Shown here piece by piece: positions 36,101-47,188 of a stretch of DNA of 64,000 nucleotides. Source of the stretch: Plazaster borealis (Eukaryota; Echinodermata; Asteroidea; Forcipulatida; Labidiasteridae); assembly GCA_021014325.1 (NCBI GenBank), contig CM037463.1, positions 8,005,001-8,069,000 on the forward strand. Reading direction: 5' to 3'. The stretch's first letter is position 1. Each line of letters starts with the position of its first letter. The notes under the pieces were generated by a model. The model did no database searches and had not been told where the DNA came from. It saw only the letters and a program-made list of their open reading frames with translations. The translations under genes were made by a program, and so were the position numbers.

Positions 36101-39100
36101 TGGGTCCAAAATCAACATAATTCACCTTGCCGGCATGGTCAAATTTTCAGAATTTGGGTCAACATTTTCTTTTTGATTTTATAGTTCCAAATGATACAGA
36201 GCGGACTACTCAAGACATTTTATGTGTGCGGACTAGGTAAATAAGCCATAGTTTGAGAAATATGGAGAATTTTGTGTGAGTTTGAAGTTTGGGTCCAAAA
36301 TCAACAAAATTCACCATGCCGGCATGGTCAAATTTTCAGAATTTTTGTCAACATTTTTTTTTTGATTTTATAGTTCCAAATGATACAGAGCGGACTACTG
36401 AAGACATTTTATGTGTGCGGACTAGGTAAATAAGCCATAGTTTGAGAAATATGGAGAATTTTCTGTGAGTTTGAAGTTTGGGTCCAAAATCAACAAAATT
36501 CACCATGCGGGCATGGTCAAACTTTCAGAATTTGGGTCAACATTTTTTTTTTTGATTTTATAGTTCCACATGATATAGAGCGGACTACTGAAGATATTTT
36601 ATGTGTGCGGACTTTGTAAATAAGCCATAGTTTGAGAAATATGGACAATTTTGTGTGAGTTTGAAGTTTGGGTCCAAAATCAACAAAATTCACCATGCCG
36701 GCATGGTCCAATTTTCAGAATTTGGGTCAACATTTTTTTAAATTTTTTAAAGTTCCAAATGATGCAGAGCGGACTACTGAAGACATTTTATGTGTGCGGA
36801 CTAGGTAAATAAGCCATAGTTTGAGAAATATCGAGAATTTTCTGTGAGTTTGAAGTTTGGGTCCAAAATCAACAAAATTCACCATGCCGGCATGGTCCAA
36901 TTTTCAGAATTTGGGTCAACATTTTTTTAAATTTTTTATAGTTCCAAATGATACAGATCCAAATGATACAGAGCGGACTACTGAAGACATTTTATGTGTG
37001 CGGACTAGGTAAATAAGCCATAGTTTGAGAAATATGGAGAATTTTCTGTGAGTTTGAAGTTTGGGTCCAAAATCAACAAAATTCACCATGCGGGCATGGT
37101 CAAACTTTCAGAATTTTGGTCAACATTTTTTTTTTTTGATTTTATAGTTCCAAATGATACAGAGCGGACTACTCAAGACATTTTATGTGTGCGGACTAGG
37201 TAAATAAGCCATAGTTTGAGAAATATGGAGAATTTTCTGTGAGTTTGAAGTTTGGGTCCAAAATCAACAAAATTCACCATGCCGGCATGGTCCAATTTTC
37301 AGAATTTTGGTCAACATTTTGAAAATTTTTTTATAGTTCCAAATGATACAGAGCGGACTACTGAAGACATTTTATGTGTGTGAACTAGGTAAATAAGCCA
37401 TAGTTTGAGAAATAAGGAGAATTTTGTGTAAGTTTGAAGTTTGGGTCCAAAACCAACAAAATTCACCATGCCGGCATGGTCAAATTTTCAGAATTTTGGT
37501 CAACATTTTTTTTTTTTTTTTTATAGTTCCACATGATACAGAGCGGACTACTGAAGACATTTTATGTGTGCGGACTAGGTAAATAAGCCATAGTTTGAGA
37601 AATATGGAGAATTTTGTGTGAGTTTGAAGTTTGGGTCCAAAACCAACAAAATTCACCATGCCGGCATGGTCAAATTTTCAGAATTTGGGTCAACATTTTT
37701 TTTTGATTTTATAGTTCCAAATGATACAGAGTGGACTACTGAAGACATTTTATGTGTGCGGACTAGGTAAATAAGCCATAGTTTGAGAAATATGGACAAT
37801 TTTGTGTGAGTTTGAAGTTTGGGTCCAAAATCAACAAAATTCACCATGCCGGCATGGTCAAATTTTCAGAATTTTGGTCAACATTTTTTTTTTTGATTTT
37901 ATAGTTCCACATGATACAGAGCAGACTACTGAAGACATTTTATGTGTGCGGACTAGGTAAATAAGCCATAGTTTGAAAAATATGGAGAATTTTGTGTGAG
38001 TTTGAAGTTATGGTCCAAAACCAACAAAATTCACCATGCCGCCATGGTCAAATTTTCAGAATTTGGGTCAACATTTTTTTAAATTTTTTATAGTTCCACA
38101 TGATACAGAGCGGACTACTGAAGACATTTTATGTGTGCGTACTAGGTAAATAAGCCATAGTTTGAGAAATATGGACAATTTTGTGTGAGTTTGAAGTTTG
38201 GGTCCAAAACCAACAAAATTCACCATGCCGGCATGGTCAAATTTTCAGAATTTGGGTCAACATTTTTTTTTTGATTTTATAGTTCCAAATGATACAGAGT
38301 GGACTACTGAAGACAATTTATGTGTGCGAACTGGGTAAGTAAGTCATAATTTGAGAAATATGGATAATTTTCTGTGAGTTTGAAGTTTGGGTCCAAAACC
38401 AACAAAATTCACCATGCCGCCATGGTCAAATTTTCAGAATTTGGGTCAACATTTTTAAAAAATTTTTATAGTTCCACATGATACAGAGCGGACTACTCAA
38501 GACATTTTATGCGTGCGTACTAGGTAAATAAGCCATAGTTTGAGAAATATGGAAAATTTTGTGTGAGTTTGAAGTTTGGGTCCAAAATCAACAAAAATTC
38601 ACCATGCCGGCATGGTCAAATTTTCAGAATTTTGGTCAACATTTTTTTTTGGATTTTATAGTTCCAAATGATACAGAGCGGACTACTCAAGACATTTTAT
38701 GTGTGTGGTCTGGGTAAATAAGCCATAGTTTGAGAAATATGGAGAATTTTGTGTGAGTTTGAAGTCTGGGTCCAAAATCAACAAAATTCACCATGCCGGC
38801 ATGGTCAAATTTTCAGAATTTTGGTCAACATTTTTTTTTTGACTTTATAGTTCCAAATGATACAGAGTGGACTACTGAAGACAATTTATGTGTGCGAACT
38901 GGGTAAGTAAGTCATAATTTGAGAAATTTGGGAATTTTGTGTGAGTTTGAAGTTTGGGTCCAAAATCAACAAAATTCACCATGCCGTCATGGTCAAATTT
39001 TCAGAATTTTGGTCAACATTTTTTTTTGGATTTTATAGTTCCAAATGATACAGAGCGGACTACTCAAGACATTTTATGTGTGTGGTCTGGGTAAATAAGC

Positions 39101-39807
39101 CATAGTTTGAGAAATATGGAGAATTTTGTGTGAGTTTGAAGTCTGGGTCCAAAATCAACAAAATTCACCATGCCGGCATGGTCAAATTTTCAGAATTTTG
39201 GTCAACATTTTTTTTTTTTTTTTTATAGTTCCAAATGATACAGAGTGGACTACTGAAGACAATTTATGTGTGCGAACTGGGTAAGTAAGTCATAATTTGA
39301 GAAATTTGGGAATTTTGTGTGAGTTTGAAGTTTGGGTCCAAAATCAACAAAATTCACCATGCCGGCATGGTCAAATTTTCAGAATTTGGGTCAACATTTT
39401 TAAAATTTTTTTATAGTTCCAAATGATACAGAGCGGACTACTCAAGACATTTTATGTGTGCGGACTAGGTAAATAAGCCATAGTTTGAGAAATATGGAGA
39501 ATTTTCTGTGAGTTTGAAGTTTGGGTCCAAAATCAACAAAATTCACCATGCCGGCATGGTCAAATTTTCAGAATTTGGGTCAACATTTTTTTTTTTTTTT
39601 TTTTAGTTCCACATGATTTAGAGCGGACTACTGAAGACATTTTATGTGTGCGGACTGTGTAAATAAGCCATAGTTTGAGAAATATGGAGAATTTTCTGTG
39701 AGTTTGAAGTTTGGGTCCAAAACCAACAAAATTCACCATGCCGGCATGGTCAAATTTTCAGAATTTTGGTCAACATTTTTTTTTTTGATTTTATGGTTCC
39801 ACATGAT
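30119..39807 (+). repeat. Satellite array block 4
   Basis: About 51 monomers. A GACAGCTCAAG variant at about 33,923 and 35,825 gives a 1.9-kb (10-monomer) period. GTGTGGTCTGGGTAAAT variants occur near 32,430, 35,090, 38,705 and 39,085. A GATATAGAGCGG variant with GAAGATATTTTATG (about 36,575) matches one at about 13,985 in block 2. The segment 38.6-39.8 kb is repeated at 44.4-45.55 kb. At 33.1-33.85 kb there are four monomers with no counterpart in the inverted arm. No gene is seen. Confidence 0.96.
36940..36975 (+). repeat. Short internal duplication within one monomer
   Basis: TTCCAAATGATACAGATCCAAATGATACAGAGCGG repeats a stretch of about 15 bp of the monomer in tandem. It is not seen in other monomers. 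Confidence 0.85.
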
Positions 39808-41441
39808 TTTTTTTTTCTTTTGAGTGGAGCTCTTAGACTCCGTTTATTCAACTCCATTTAATTACAAGTACACTCATCTTCTATGAAAAACAATAATGCA
39901 CATACTGATATATCAATACATTAAGTACATATGAGGTTAAGTGACTTGTACATTAATTTCGTGGTAACTTTAGAAAAGGGTAGCAAACCCTCATCCCCGG
40001 GGTCAATTTGGAATTTCAGCCACCTGCTTGGATGGTTATTGGGCCCACAACGTTTTTCTTTGAGGAGGACTGGATTGATGTTTTGTTCAAGACGTTTAAC
40101 TATGCGTCCGGCATTGATACAATTTATTTTGCACCTCCTAGCCAATTCCTTAAAGGTAATAAGTCTGCTGTTTTTAACTACATGATGCAATTTGATGATG
40201 TTGTTCTTTATTAGAACAGGACTCGCTAAATCTTTATCCTTATTACCCGTAACCACTGAATTATTCCAGAGAGGACGTTCATTACTTCCAAAACTGAGGA
40301 GAATTCTGGTCTGAAAACACTCCCTGATTGTTCGTAGGCTGTAAAAGGTCCATATAAAAGGGAGTGGTCTGCAATGACTTTTCTTGGTTTTTCCAAATAC
40401 ATGCCATCCCAGACTATGGCTTTCACCAGTTTTCTCGATCCAATAGTTAAAGAATGATTTCCATTTACCATTACTTTTGATATAATTACTCAACCACATC
40501 AGTTTTAGACAGCGTAACCTGACCCCGGCGTCCAAAGACCCGTTCCTCCCATGTATCCAGGTCCGGTGATAGTGGCGCGCTTGATTTTGTCGGGTTTACC
40601 TGACCAGTAAAAACTAAAAATAATGTTTTCGATTTTCTTTACAAACTCATCCGGGCAAGAGAGAACGCTACCCACATAGTTCAGTCTGCTTCCGACCGTG
40701 GCGTTAACAATAACGGCCTTGCCCGCCAGAGTCAGGTCCCACTGTCTAAACATATTTAACTTGCACTTAAGTTTGCTTATTCCGGGTTCCCAGTTGTCAG
40801 CCGGTGTGACATTGTTTCCAAAAAGGATACCCAAAATTTTCATTTTATCATTGTTCCAGTTGAAGCCACATGGCTTGTCCATTCTGTTCTTCCATTTGCC
40901 AAGCCATAGACCCGTGGTTTTACTTGTGTTCACCTTAGATCCGCTACCTTTACAATATTTACACAAAACATCCGTAATGACCTGAAAATCACTTTCTTTA
41001 GAAATAAAAACTGTTGCATCATCGGCATGCTGGATAATTTTAACACATTCAGTTCCACCTGGAGACTGAATACCATGCAACCCATTATTGATTCTAATCA
41101 GAGTTCCTAAACCTTCTGCACAGACTGCATATAACAATGGAGACAGGGACACCCTTGTCTGATTCCTCTACTTATTTGGAAAGGTCTGCCAATGAAGTTA
41201 TTTACAATGACACAGCTCACAGGATTGCTATACAAAAGCTTGATCCATTGAATGAATTTGGGGGTAATTCCCATTTTTCAAGCATGCTAAACATATAATT
41301 CTCAATTAATTCTATCGAAAGCCTTCTCCTGGTCGATACTTAAGATTGCTGCTTCCTTATTGTTCCAATTAATGTAATCAATGCTATCACGCAAAAGGGT
41401 AAGGTTATCGTGAATTTTTCTTCCTGGTACACCACATGTCT
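39808..41441 (-). mobile_element. LINE fragment copy 4
   Basis: A 1634-bp insertion between GTTCCACATGAT at 39,796-39,807 and at 41,442-41,453. The host monomer has TTTATGG before the duplication and GATACAGAGAAGAC after it. The second mark is shared with copies 5 and 7 only. The flanking satellite on the 3' side of the element matches that of copy 5, 5.75 kb away. On the other side it matches that of copy 3, 11.3 kb away. Confidence 0.93.
39921..41439 (-). pseudogene. Reverse-transcriptase remnant of LINE copy 4 (multiply frameshifted)
   Basis: The coding remnant is split into overlapping frames: 40,505-41,152 (HADDA through GGTG) and 39,921-40,535 (the region after GLLDV to the natural stop). 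One base is lost from the G run near 41,148, which breaks motif B from its upstream part. One base is lost from an A run near 40,537, which separates the two main frames. One G is lost near 40,272. Like copy 5 it reads VIVNATVGS where others have VIVNVTVGS or IIVNVTVGS. All breaks are single bases in homopolymers. Confidence 0.82.
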
Positions 41442-44400
41442 GTTCCACATGATACAGAGAAGACTACTGAAGACATTTTATGTGTGCCGACTAGGTAAAT
41501 AAGCCATAGTTTGAGAAATATGGAGAATTTTGTGTGAGTTTGAAGTTTGGGTCCAAAATCAACATAATTCACCATGCCGGCATGGTCAAATTTTCAGAAT
41601 TTGGGTCAACATTTTTTTTTTTGATTTTATAGTTCCACATGATACAGAGCGGACTACTGAAGACATTTTATGTGTGCGTACTAGGTAAATAAGCCATAGT
41701 TTGAGAAATATGGACAATTTTGTGTGAGTTTGAAGTTTGGGTCCAAAACCAACAAAATTCACCATGCCGGCATGGTCAAATTTTCAGATTTTGGGTCAAC
41801 ATTTTTTTTTTTTTTTTATAGTTCCAAATGATACAGAGTGGACTACTCAAGACATTTTATGTGTGCGGACTAGGTAAATAAGCCATAGTTTGAGAAATAT
41901 GGAGAATTTTGTGTGAGTTTGAAGTTTGGGTCCAAAACCAACAAAATTCACCATGCCGGCATGGTCAAATTTTCAGAATTTGGGTCAACATTTTTTTTTG
42001 ATTTTATAGTTCCACATGATACAGAGCAGACTACTGAAGACATTTTATGTGTGCGGACTAGGTAAATAAGCCATAGTTTGAGAAATATGGAGAATTTTGT
42101 GTGAGTTTGAAGTTTGGGTCCAAAATCAACATAATTCACCATGCCAGCATGGTCAAATTTTCAGAATTTGGGTCAACATTCTCTTTTTGATTTTATAGTT
42201 CCAAATGATACAGAGCGGACTACTGAAGACATTTTATGTGTGTGAACTAGGTAAATAAGCCATAGTTTGAGAAATATGGACAATTTTGTGTGAGTTTGAA
42301 GTTTGGGTCCAAAACCAACAAAATTCACCATGCCGGCATGGTCCAATTTTCAGAATCTTTGTCAACATTTTTTTTTTTTTTTTATAGTTCCAAATGATAC
42401 AGAGTGGACTACTCAAGACATTTTATGTGTGCGGTCTAGGTAAATAAGCCATAGTTTGAGAAATATGGAGAATTTTGTGTGAGTTTGAAGTTTGGGTCCA
42501 AAACCAACAAAATTCACCATGCCGGCATGGTCTAATTTTCAGAATTTTGGTCAACATTTTTTTTTTGATTTTATAGTTCCACATGATACAGAGCAGACTA
42601 CTGAAGACATTTTATGTGTGCGGACTAGGTAAATAAGCCATAGTTTGAGAAATATGGAGAATTTTGAGTGAGTTTGAAGTTTGGGTCCAAAACCAACAAA
42701 ATTCACCATGCCGGCATGGTCAAATTTTCAGAATTTTTGTCAACATTTTTTTTTTTGATTTTATAGTTCCACATGATACAGAGCAGACTACTGAAGACAT
42801 TTTATGTGTGCGGACTAGGTAAATAAGCCATAGTTTGAGAAATATGGAGAATTTTGTGTGAGTTTGAAGTTTGGGTCCAAAACCAACAAAATTCACCATG
42901 CCGCCATGGTCAAATTTTCAGAATTTGGGTCAACATTTTTAAAATTTTTTTATAGTTCCACATGATACAGAGCGGACTACTGAAGACATTTTATGTGTGC
43001 GGACTAGGTAAATAAGCCATAGTTTGAGAAATATGGAAAATTTTGTGTGAGTTTGAAGTTTGGGTCCAAAACCAACTAAATTCACCATGCCGGCATGGTC
43101 AAATTTTCAGAATTTTGGTCAACATTTTTTTTTTTTTTTTATAGTTCCAAATGATACAGAGCGGACTACTCAAGACATTTTATGTGTGCGGACTAGGTAA
43201 ATAAGCCATAGTTTGAGAAATATGGAGAATTTTGTGTGAGTTTGAAGTTTGGGTCCAAAATCAACAAAATTCACCATGCCGGCATGGTCAAATTTTCAGA
43301 ATTTGGGTCAACACTTTTTTTTTTTTTTTTATAGTTCCAAATGATACAGAGCGGACTACTGAAGACAATTTATGTGTGCGAACTGGGTAAGTAAGTCATT
43401 ATTTCAGAAATACAAGGAATTTTGTGTGAGTTTGAAGTTTGGGTCCAAAATCAACAAAATTCACCATGTCGGCATGGTCAAATTTTCAGAATTTGGGTCA
43501 TTTTTTTTTTTGATTTTATAGTTCCACATGATACAGAGCAGACTACTGAAGACATTTTATGTGTGCGGACTAGGTAAATAAGCCATAGTTTGAGAAATAT
43601 GGAGAATTTTGTGTGAGTTTGAAGTTTGGGTCCAAAACCAACAAAATTCACCATGCCGGCATGGTCAAATTTTCAGAATTTGGGTCAACATTTTTTTTTT
43701 TGATTTTATAGTTCCAAATGATACAGAGCAGACTACTCAAGACATTTTATGTGTGCGGACTGGGTAAATAAGCCATAGTTTGAGAAATATGGTGAATTTT
43801 GTGTGAGTTTGAAGTTTGGGTCCAAAATCAACACAATTCATCATGCCGGCATGGTCAAATTTTCAGAATTTGGGTCAACATTTTCTTTTTGATTTTATAG
43901 TTCCAAATGATACAGAGCGGACTACTCAAGACATTTTATGTGTGTGAACTAGGTAAATAAGCCATAGTTTGAGAAATATGGAGAATTTTGTGTGAGTTTG
44001 AAGTTTGGGTCCAAAACCAACAAAATTCACCATGCCGGCATGGTCAAATTTTCAGAATTTGGGTCAACATTTTTTTACACGGGACTATAAAGGTAAATAG
44101 TTTGAAAAATAAGAGAAAGAATTTTGTGAAGTTTAGTTTTGGTCCAAAAAAAAATAAAAATTCACACCATGCCCATGATCATTTTTTTTCATTTTGGTCA
44201 ATATTTTTTTTTTTGATTTTATAGTTCCAAATGATACAGAGCAGACTACTGAAGACATTTTATGTGTGCGGACTAGGTAAATAAGCCATAGTTTGAGAAA
44301 TATGGAGAATTTTGAGTGAGTTTGAAGTTTGGGTCCAAAATCAACAAAAATTCACCATGCCGGCATGGTCAAATTTTCAGAATTTTGGTCAACATTTTTT

Positions 44401-45555
44401 TTTTGATTTTATAGTTCCAAATGATACAGAGCGGACTACTCAAGACATTTTATGTGTGTGGTCTGGGTAAATAAGCCATAGTTTGAGAAATATGGAGAAT
44501 TTTGTGTGAGTTTGAAGTCTGGGTCCAAAATCAACAAAATTCACCATGCCGGCATGGTCAAATTTTCAGAATTTTGGTCAACATTTTTTTTTTGACTTTA
44601 TAGTTCCAAATGATACAGAGTGGACTACTGAAGACAATTTATGTGTGCGAACTGGGTAAGTAAGTCATAATTTGAGAAATATGGGGAATTTTGTGTGAGT
44701 TTGAAGTTTGGGTCCAAAATCAACAAAATTCACCATGCCGTCATGGTCAAATTTTCAGAATTTTGGTCAACATTTTTTTTTGGATTTTATAGTTCCAAAT
44801 GATACAGAGCGGACTACTGAAGACATTTTATGTGTGTGGTCTGGGTAAATAAGCCATAGTTTGAGAAATATGGAGAATTTTGTGTGAGTTTGAAGTCTGG
44901 GTCCAAAATCAACAAAATTCACCATGCCGGCATGGTCAAATTTTCAGAATTTTGGTCAACATTTTTATTTTTTTTTATAGTTCCAAATGATACAGAGTGG
45001 ACTACTGAAGACAATTTATGTGTGCGAACTGGGTAAGTAAGTCATAATTTGAGAAATTTGGGAATTTTGTGTGAGTTTGAAGTTTGGGTCCAAAATCAAC
45101 AAAATTCACCATGCCGGCATGGTCAAATTTTCAGAATTTGGGTCAACATTTTTAAAATTTTTTTATAGTTCCAAATGATACAGAGCGGACTACTCAAGAC
45201 ATTTTATGTGTGCGGACTAGGTAAATAAGCCATAGTTTGAGAAATATGGAGAATTTTGTGTGAGTTTGAAGTTTGGGTCCAAAATCAACAAAATTCACCA
45301 TGCCGGCATGGTCAAATTTTCAGAATTTGGGTCAACATTTTTTTTTTTTTTGAGTTCCACATGATTTAGAGCGGACTACTGAAGACATTTTATGTGTGCG
45401 GACTGTGTAAATAAGCCATAGTTTGAGAAATATGGAGAATTTTGTGTGAGTTTGAAGTTTGGGTCCAAAACCAACAAAATTCACCATGCCGGCATGGTCA
45501 AATTTTCAGAATTTTGGTCAACATTTTTTTTTTTGATTTTATGGTTCCACATGAT
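41442..45555 (+). repeat. Satellite array block 5, between LINE copies 4 and 5
   Basis: About 22 monomers. The first 1.5-2 kb follow the order of variants seen after copy 3 (GTGCCGAC, CAACATAATTC, CCAGCATGG, GCGGTCTAGG, GAGTGAGTTTG) at a spacing of 11.3 kb. The last 1.2 kb follow the order seen before copy 4 at 5.75 kb. The block is therefore a join of two duplicated segments. Its part from about 43.0 kb onward is present inverted at 61.6-64.0 kb. No gene is seen. Confidence 0.95.
44077..44190 (+). repeat. Corrupted satellite monomer
   Basis: One monomer, ACACGGGACTATAAAGG onward, is shortened to roughly 110-135 bp and carries many scattered deletions and substitutions. Recognisable scraps are GGTAAATAG, TTTGAAAAATAAG, TTTTGGTCCAAAA and ATTCACACCATGCCCATGATC, with the dyad destroyed. 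Its neighbours on both sides are normal. It could be a decayed monomer or a patch of poor consensus. Confidence 0.75.
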
Positions 45556-47188
45556 TTTTTTTTTCTTTTGAGTGGAGCTCTTAGACTCCGTTTATTCAAC
45601 TCCATTTAATTACAAGTACACTCATCTTCTATGAAAAACAATAATGCACATACTGATATATCAATACATTAAGTACATATGAGGTTAAGTGACTTGTACA
45701 TTAATTTCGTGGTAACTTTAGAAAAGGGTAGCAAACCCTCATCCCCGGGGTCAATTTGGAATTTCAGCCACCTGCTTGGATGGTTATTGGGCCCACAACA
45801 TTTTTCTTTGAGGAGGACTGGATTGATGTTTTGTTCAAGACGTTTAACTATGCGTCCGGCATTGATACAATTTATTTTGCACCTCCTAGCCAATTCCTTA
45901 AAGGTAATAAGTCTGCTGTTTTTAACTACATGATGCAATTTGATGATGTTGTTCTTTATTAGAACAGGACTCGCTAAATCTTTATCCTTATTACCCGTAA
46001 CCACTGAATTATTCCAGAGAGGGACGTTCATTACTTCCAAAACTGAGGAGAATTCTGGTCTGAAAACACTCCTGATTGTTCGTAGGCTGTAAAAGGTCCA
46101 TATAAAAGGGAGTGGTCTGCAATGACTTTTCTTGGTTTTTCCAAATACATGCCATCCCAGACTATGGCTTTCACCAGTTTTCTCGATCCAATAGTTAAAG
46201 AATGATTTCCATTTACCATTACTTTTGATATAATTACTCAACCACATCAGTTTTAGACAGCGTAACCTGACCCCGACGTCCAAAAGACCCGTTCCTCCCA
46301 TGTATCCAGGTCCGGTGATAGTGGCGCGCTTGATTTTGTCGGGTTTACCTGACCAGTAAAAACTAAAAATAATGTTTTCGATTTTCTTTACAAACTCATC
46401 CGGGCAAGAGAGAACGCTACCCACATAGTTCAGTCTGCTTCCGACCGTGGCGTTAACAATAACGGCCTTGCCCGCCAGAGTCAGGTCCCACTGTCTAAAC
46501 ATATTTAACTTGCACTTAAGTTTGCTTATTCCGGGTTCCCAGTTGTCAGCTGGTGTGACATTGTTTCAAAAGGATACCCAAAATTTTCATTTTATCATTG
46601 TTCCAGTTGAAGCCACATGGCTTGTCCATTCTGTTCTTCCATTTGCCAAGCCATAGACCCGTGGTTTTACTTGTGTTCACCTTAGATCCGCTACCTTTAC
46701 AATATTTACACAAAACATCTGTAATGACCTGAAAATCACTTTCTTTAGAAATAAAAACTGTTGCATCATCGGCATGCTGGATAATTTTAACACATTCAGT
46801 TCCACCTGGAGACTGAATACCATGCAACCCATTATTGATTCTAATCAGAGTTCCTAAACCTTCTGCACAGACTGCATATAACAATGGAGACAGGGGACAC
46901 CCTTGTCTGATTCCTCTACTTATTTGGAAAGGTCTGCCAATGAAGTTATTTACAATGACACAGCTCACAGGATTGCTATACAAAAGCTTGATCCATTGAA
47001 TGAATTTGGGGTAATTCCCATTTTTCAAGCATGCTAAACATATAATTCTCAATTAATTCTATCGAAAGCCTTCTCCTGGTCGATACTTAAGATTGCTGCT
47101 TCCTTATTGTTCCAATTAATGTAATCAATGCTATCACGCAAAAGGGTAAGGTTATCGTGAATTTTTCTTCCCGGTACACCACATGTCT
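45556..47188 (-). mobile_element. LINE fragment copy 5
   Basis: A 1633-bp insertion between GTTCCACATGAT at 45,544-45,555 and at 47,189-47,200. Flank marks TTTATGG and GATACAGAGAAGAC group it with copies 4 and 7. Beyond the duplication the satellite differs from copy 4's (AAAACCAAC with GCCGCCATGG, not AAAATCAACATAATTC). The homology between the two super-units therefore ends just past the element. Confidence 0.93.
45669..47186 (-). pseudogene. Reverse-transcriptase remnant of LINE copy 5
   Basis: Two frames cover the coding region. 46,546-47,052 holds FIQWIKLLYS, intact motif B and HADDA. 45,669-46,502 runs from MFRQWDLTL to the natural stop. They are separated by base losses in adjoining homopolymers near 46,567 (GTTTCAAAAGG against GTTTCCAAAAAGG elsewhere). 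A further loss near 47,010 removes one base of a G run ahead of motif B. The segment after KTKK carries the same three compensating one-base losses as copy 1. KCCGPNN replaces KRCGPNN. VNATVGS is shared with copy 4. Confidence 0.83.
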
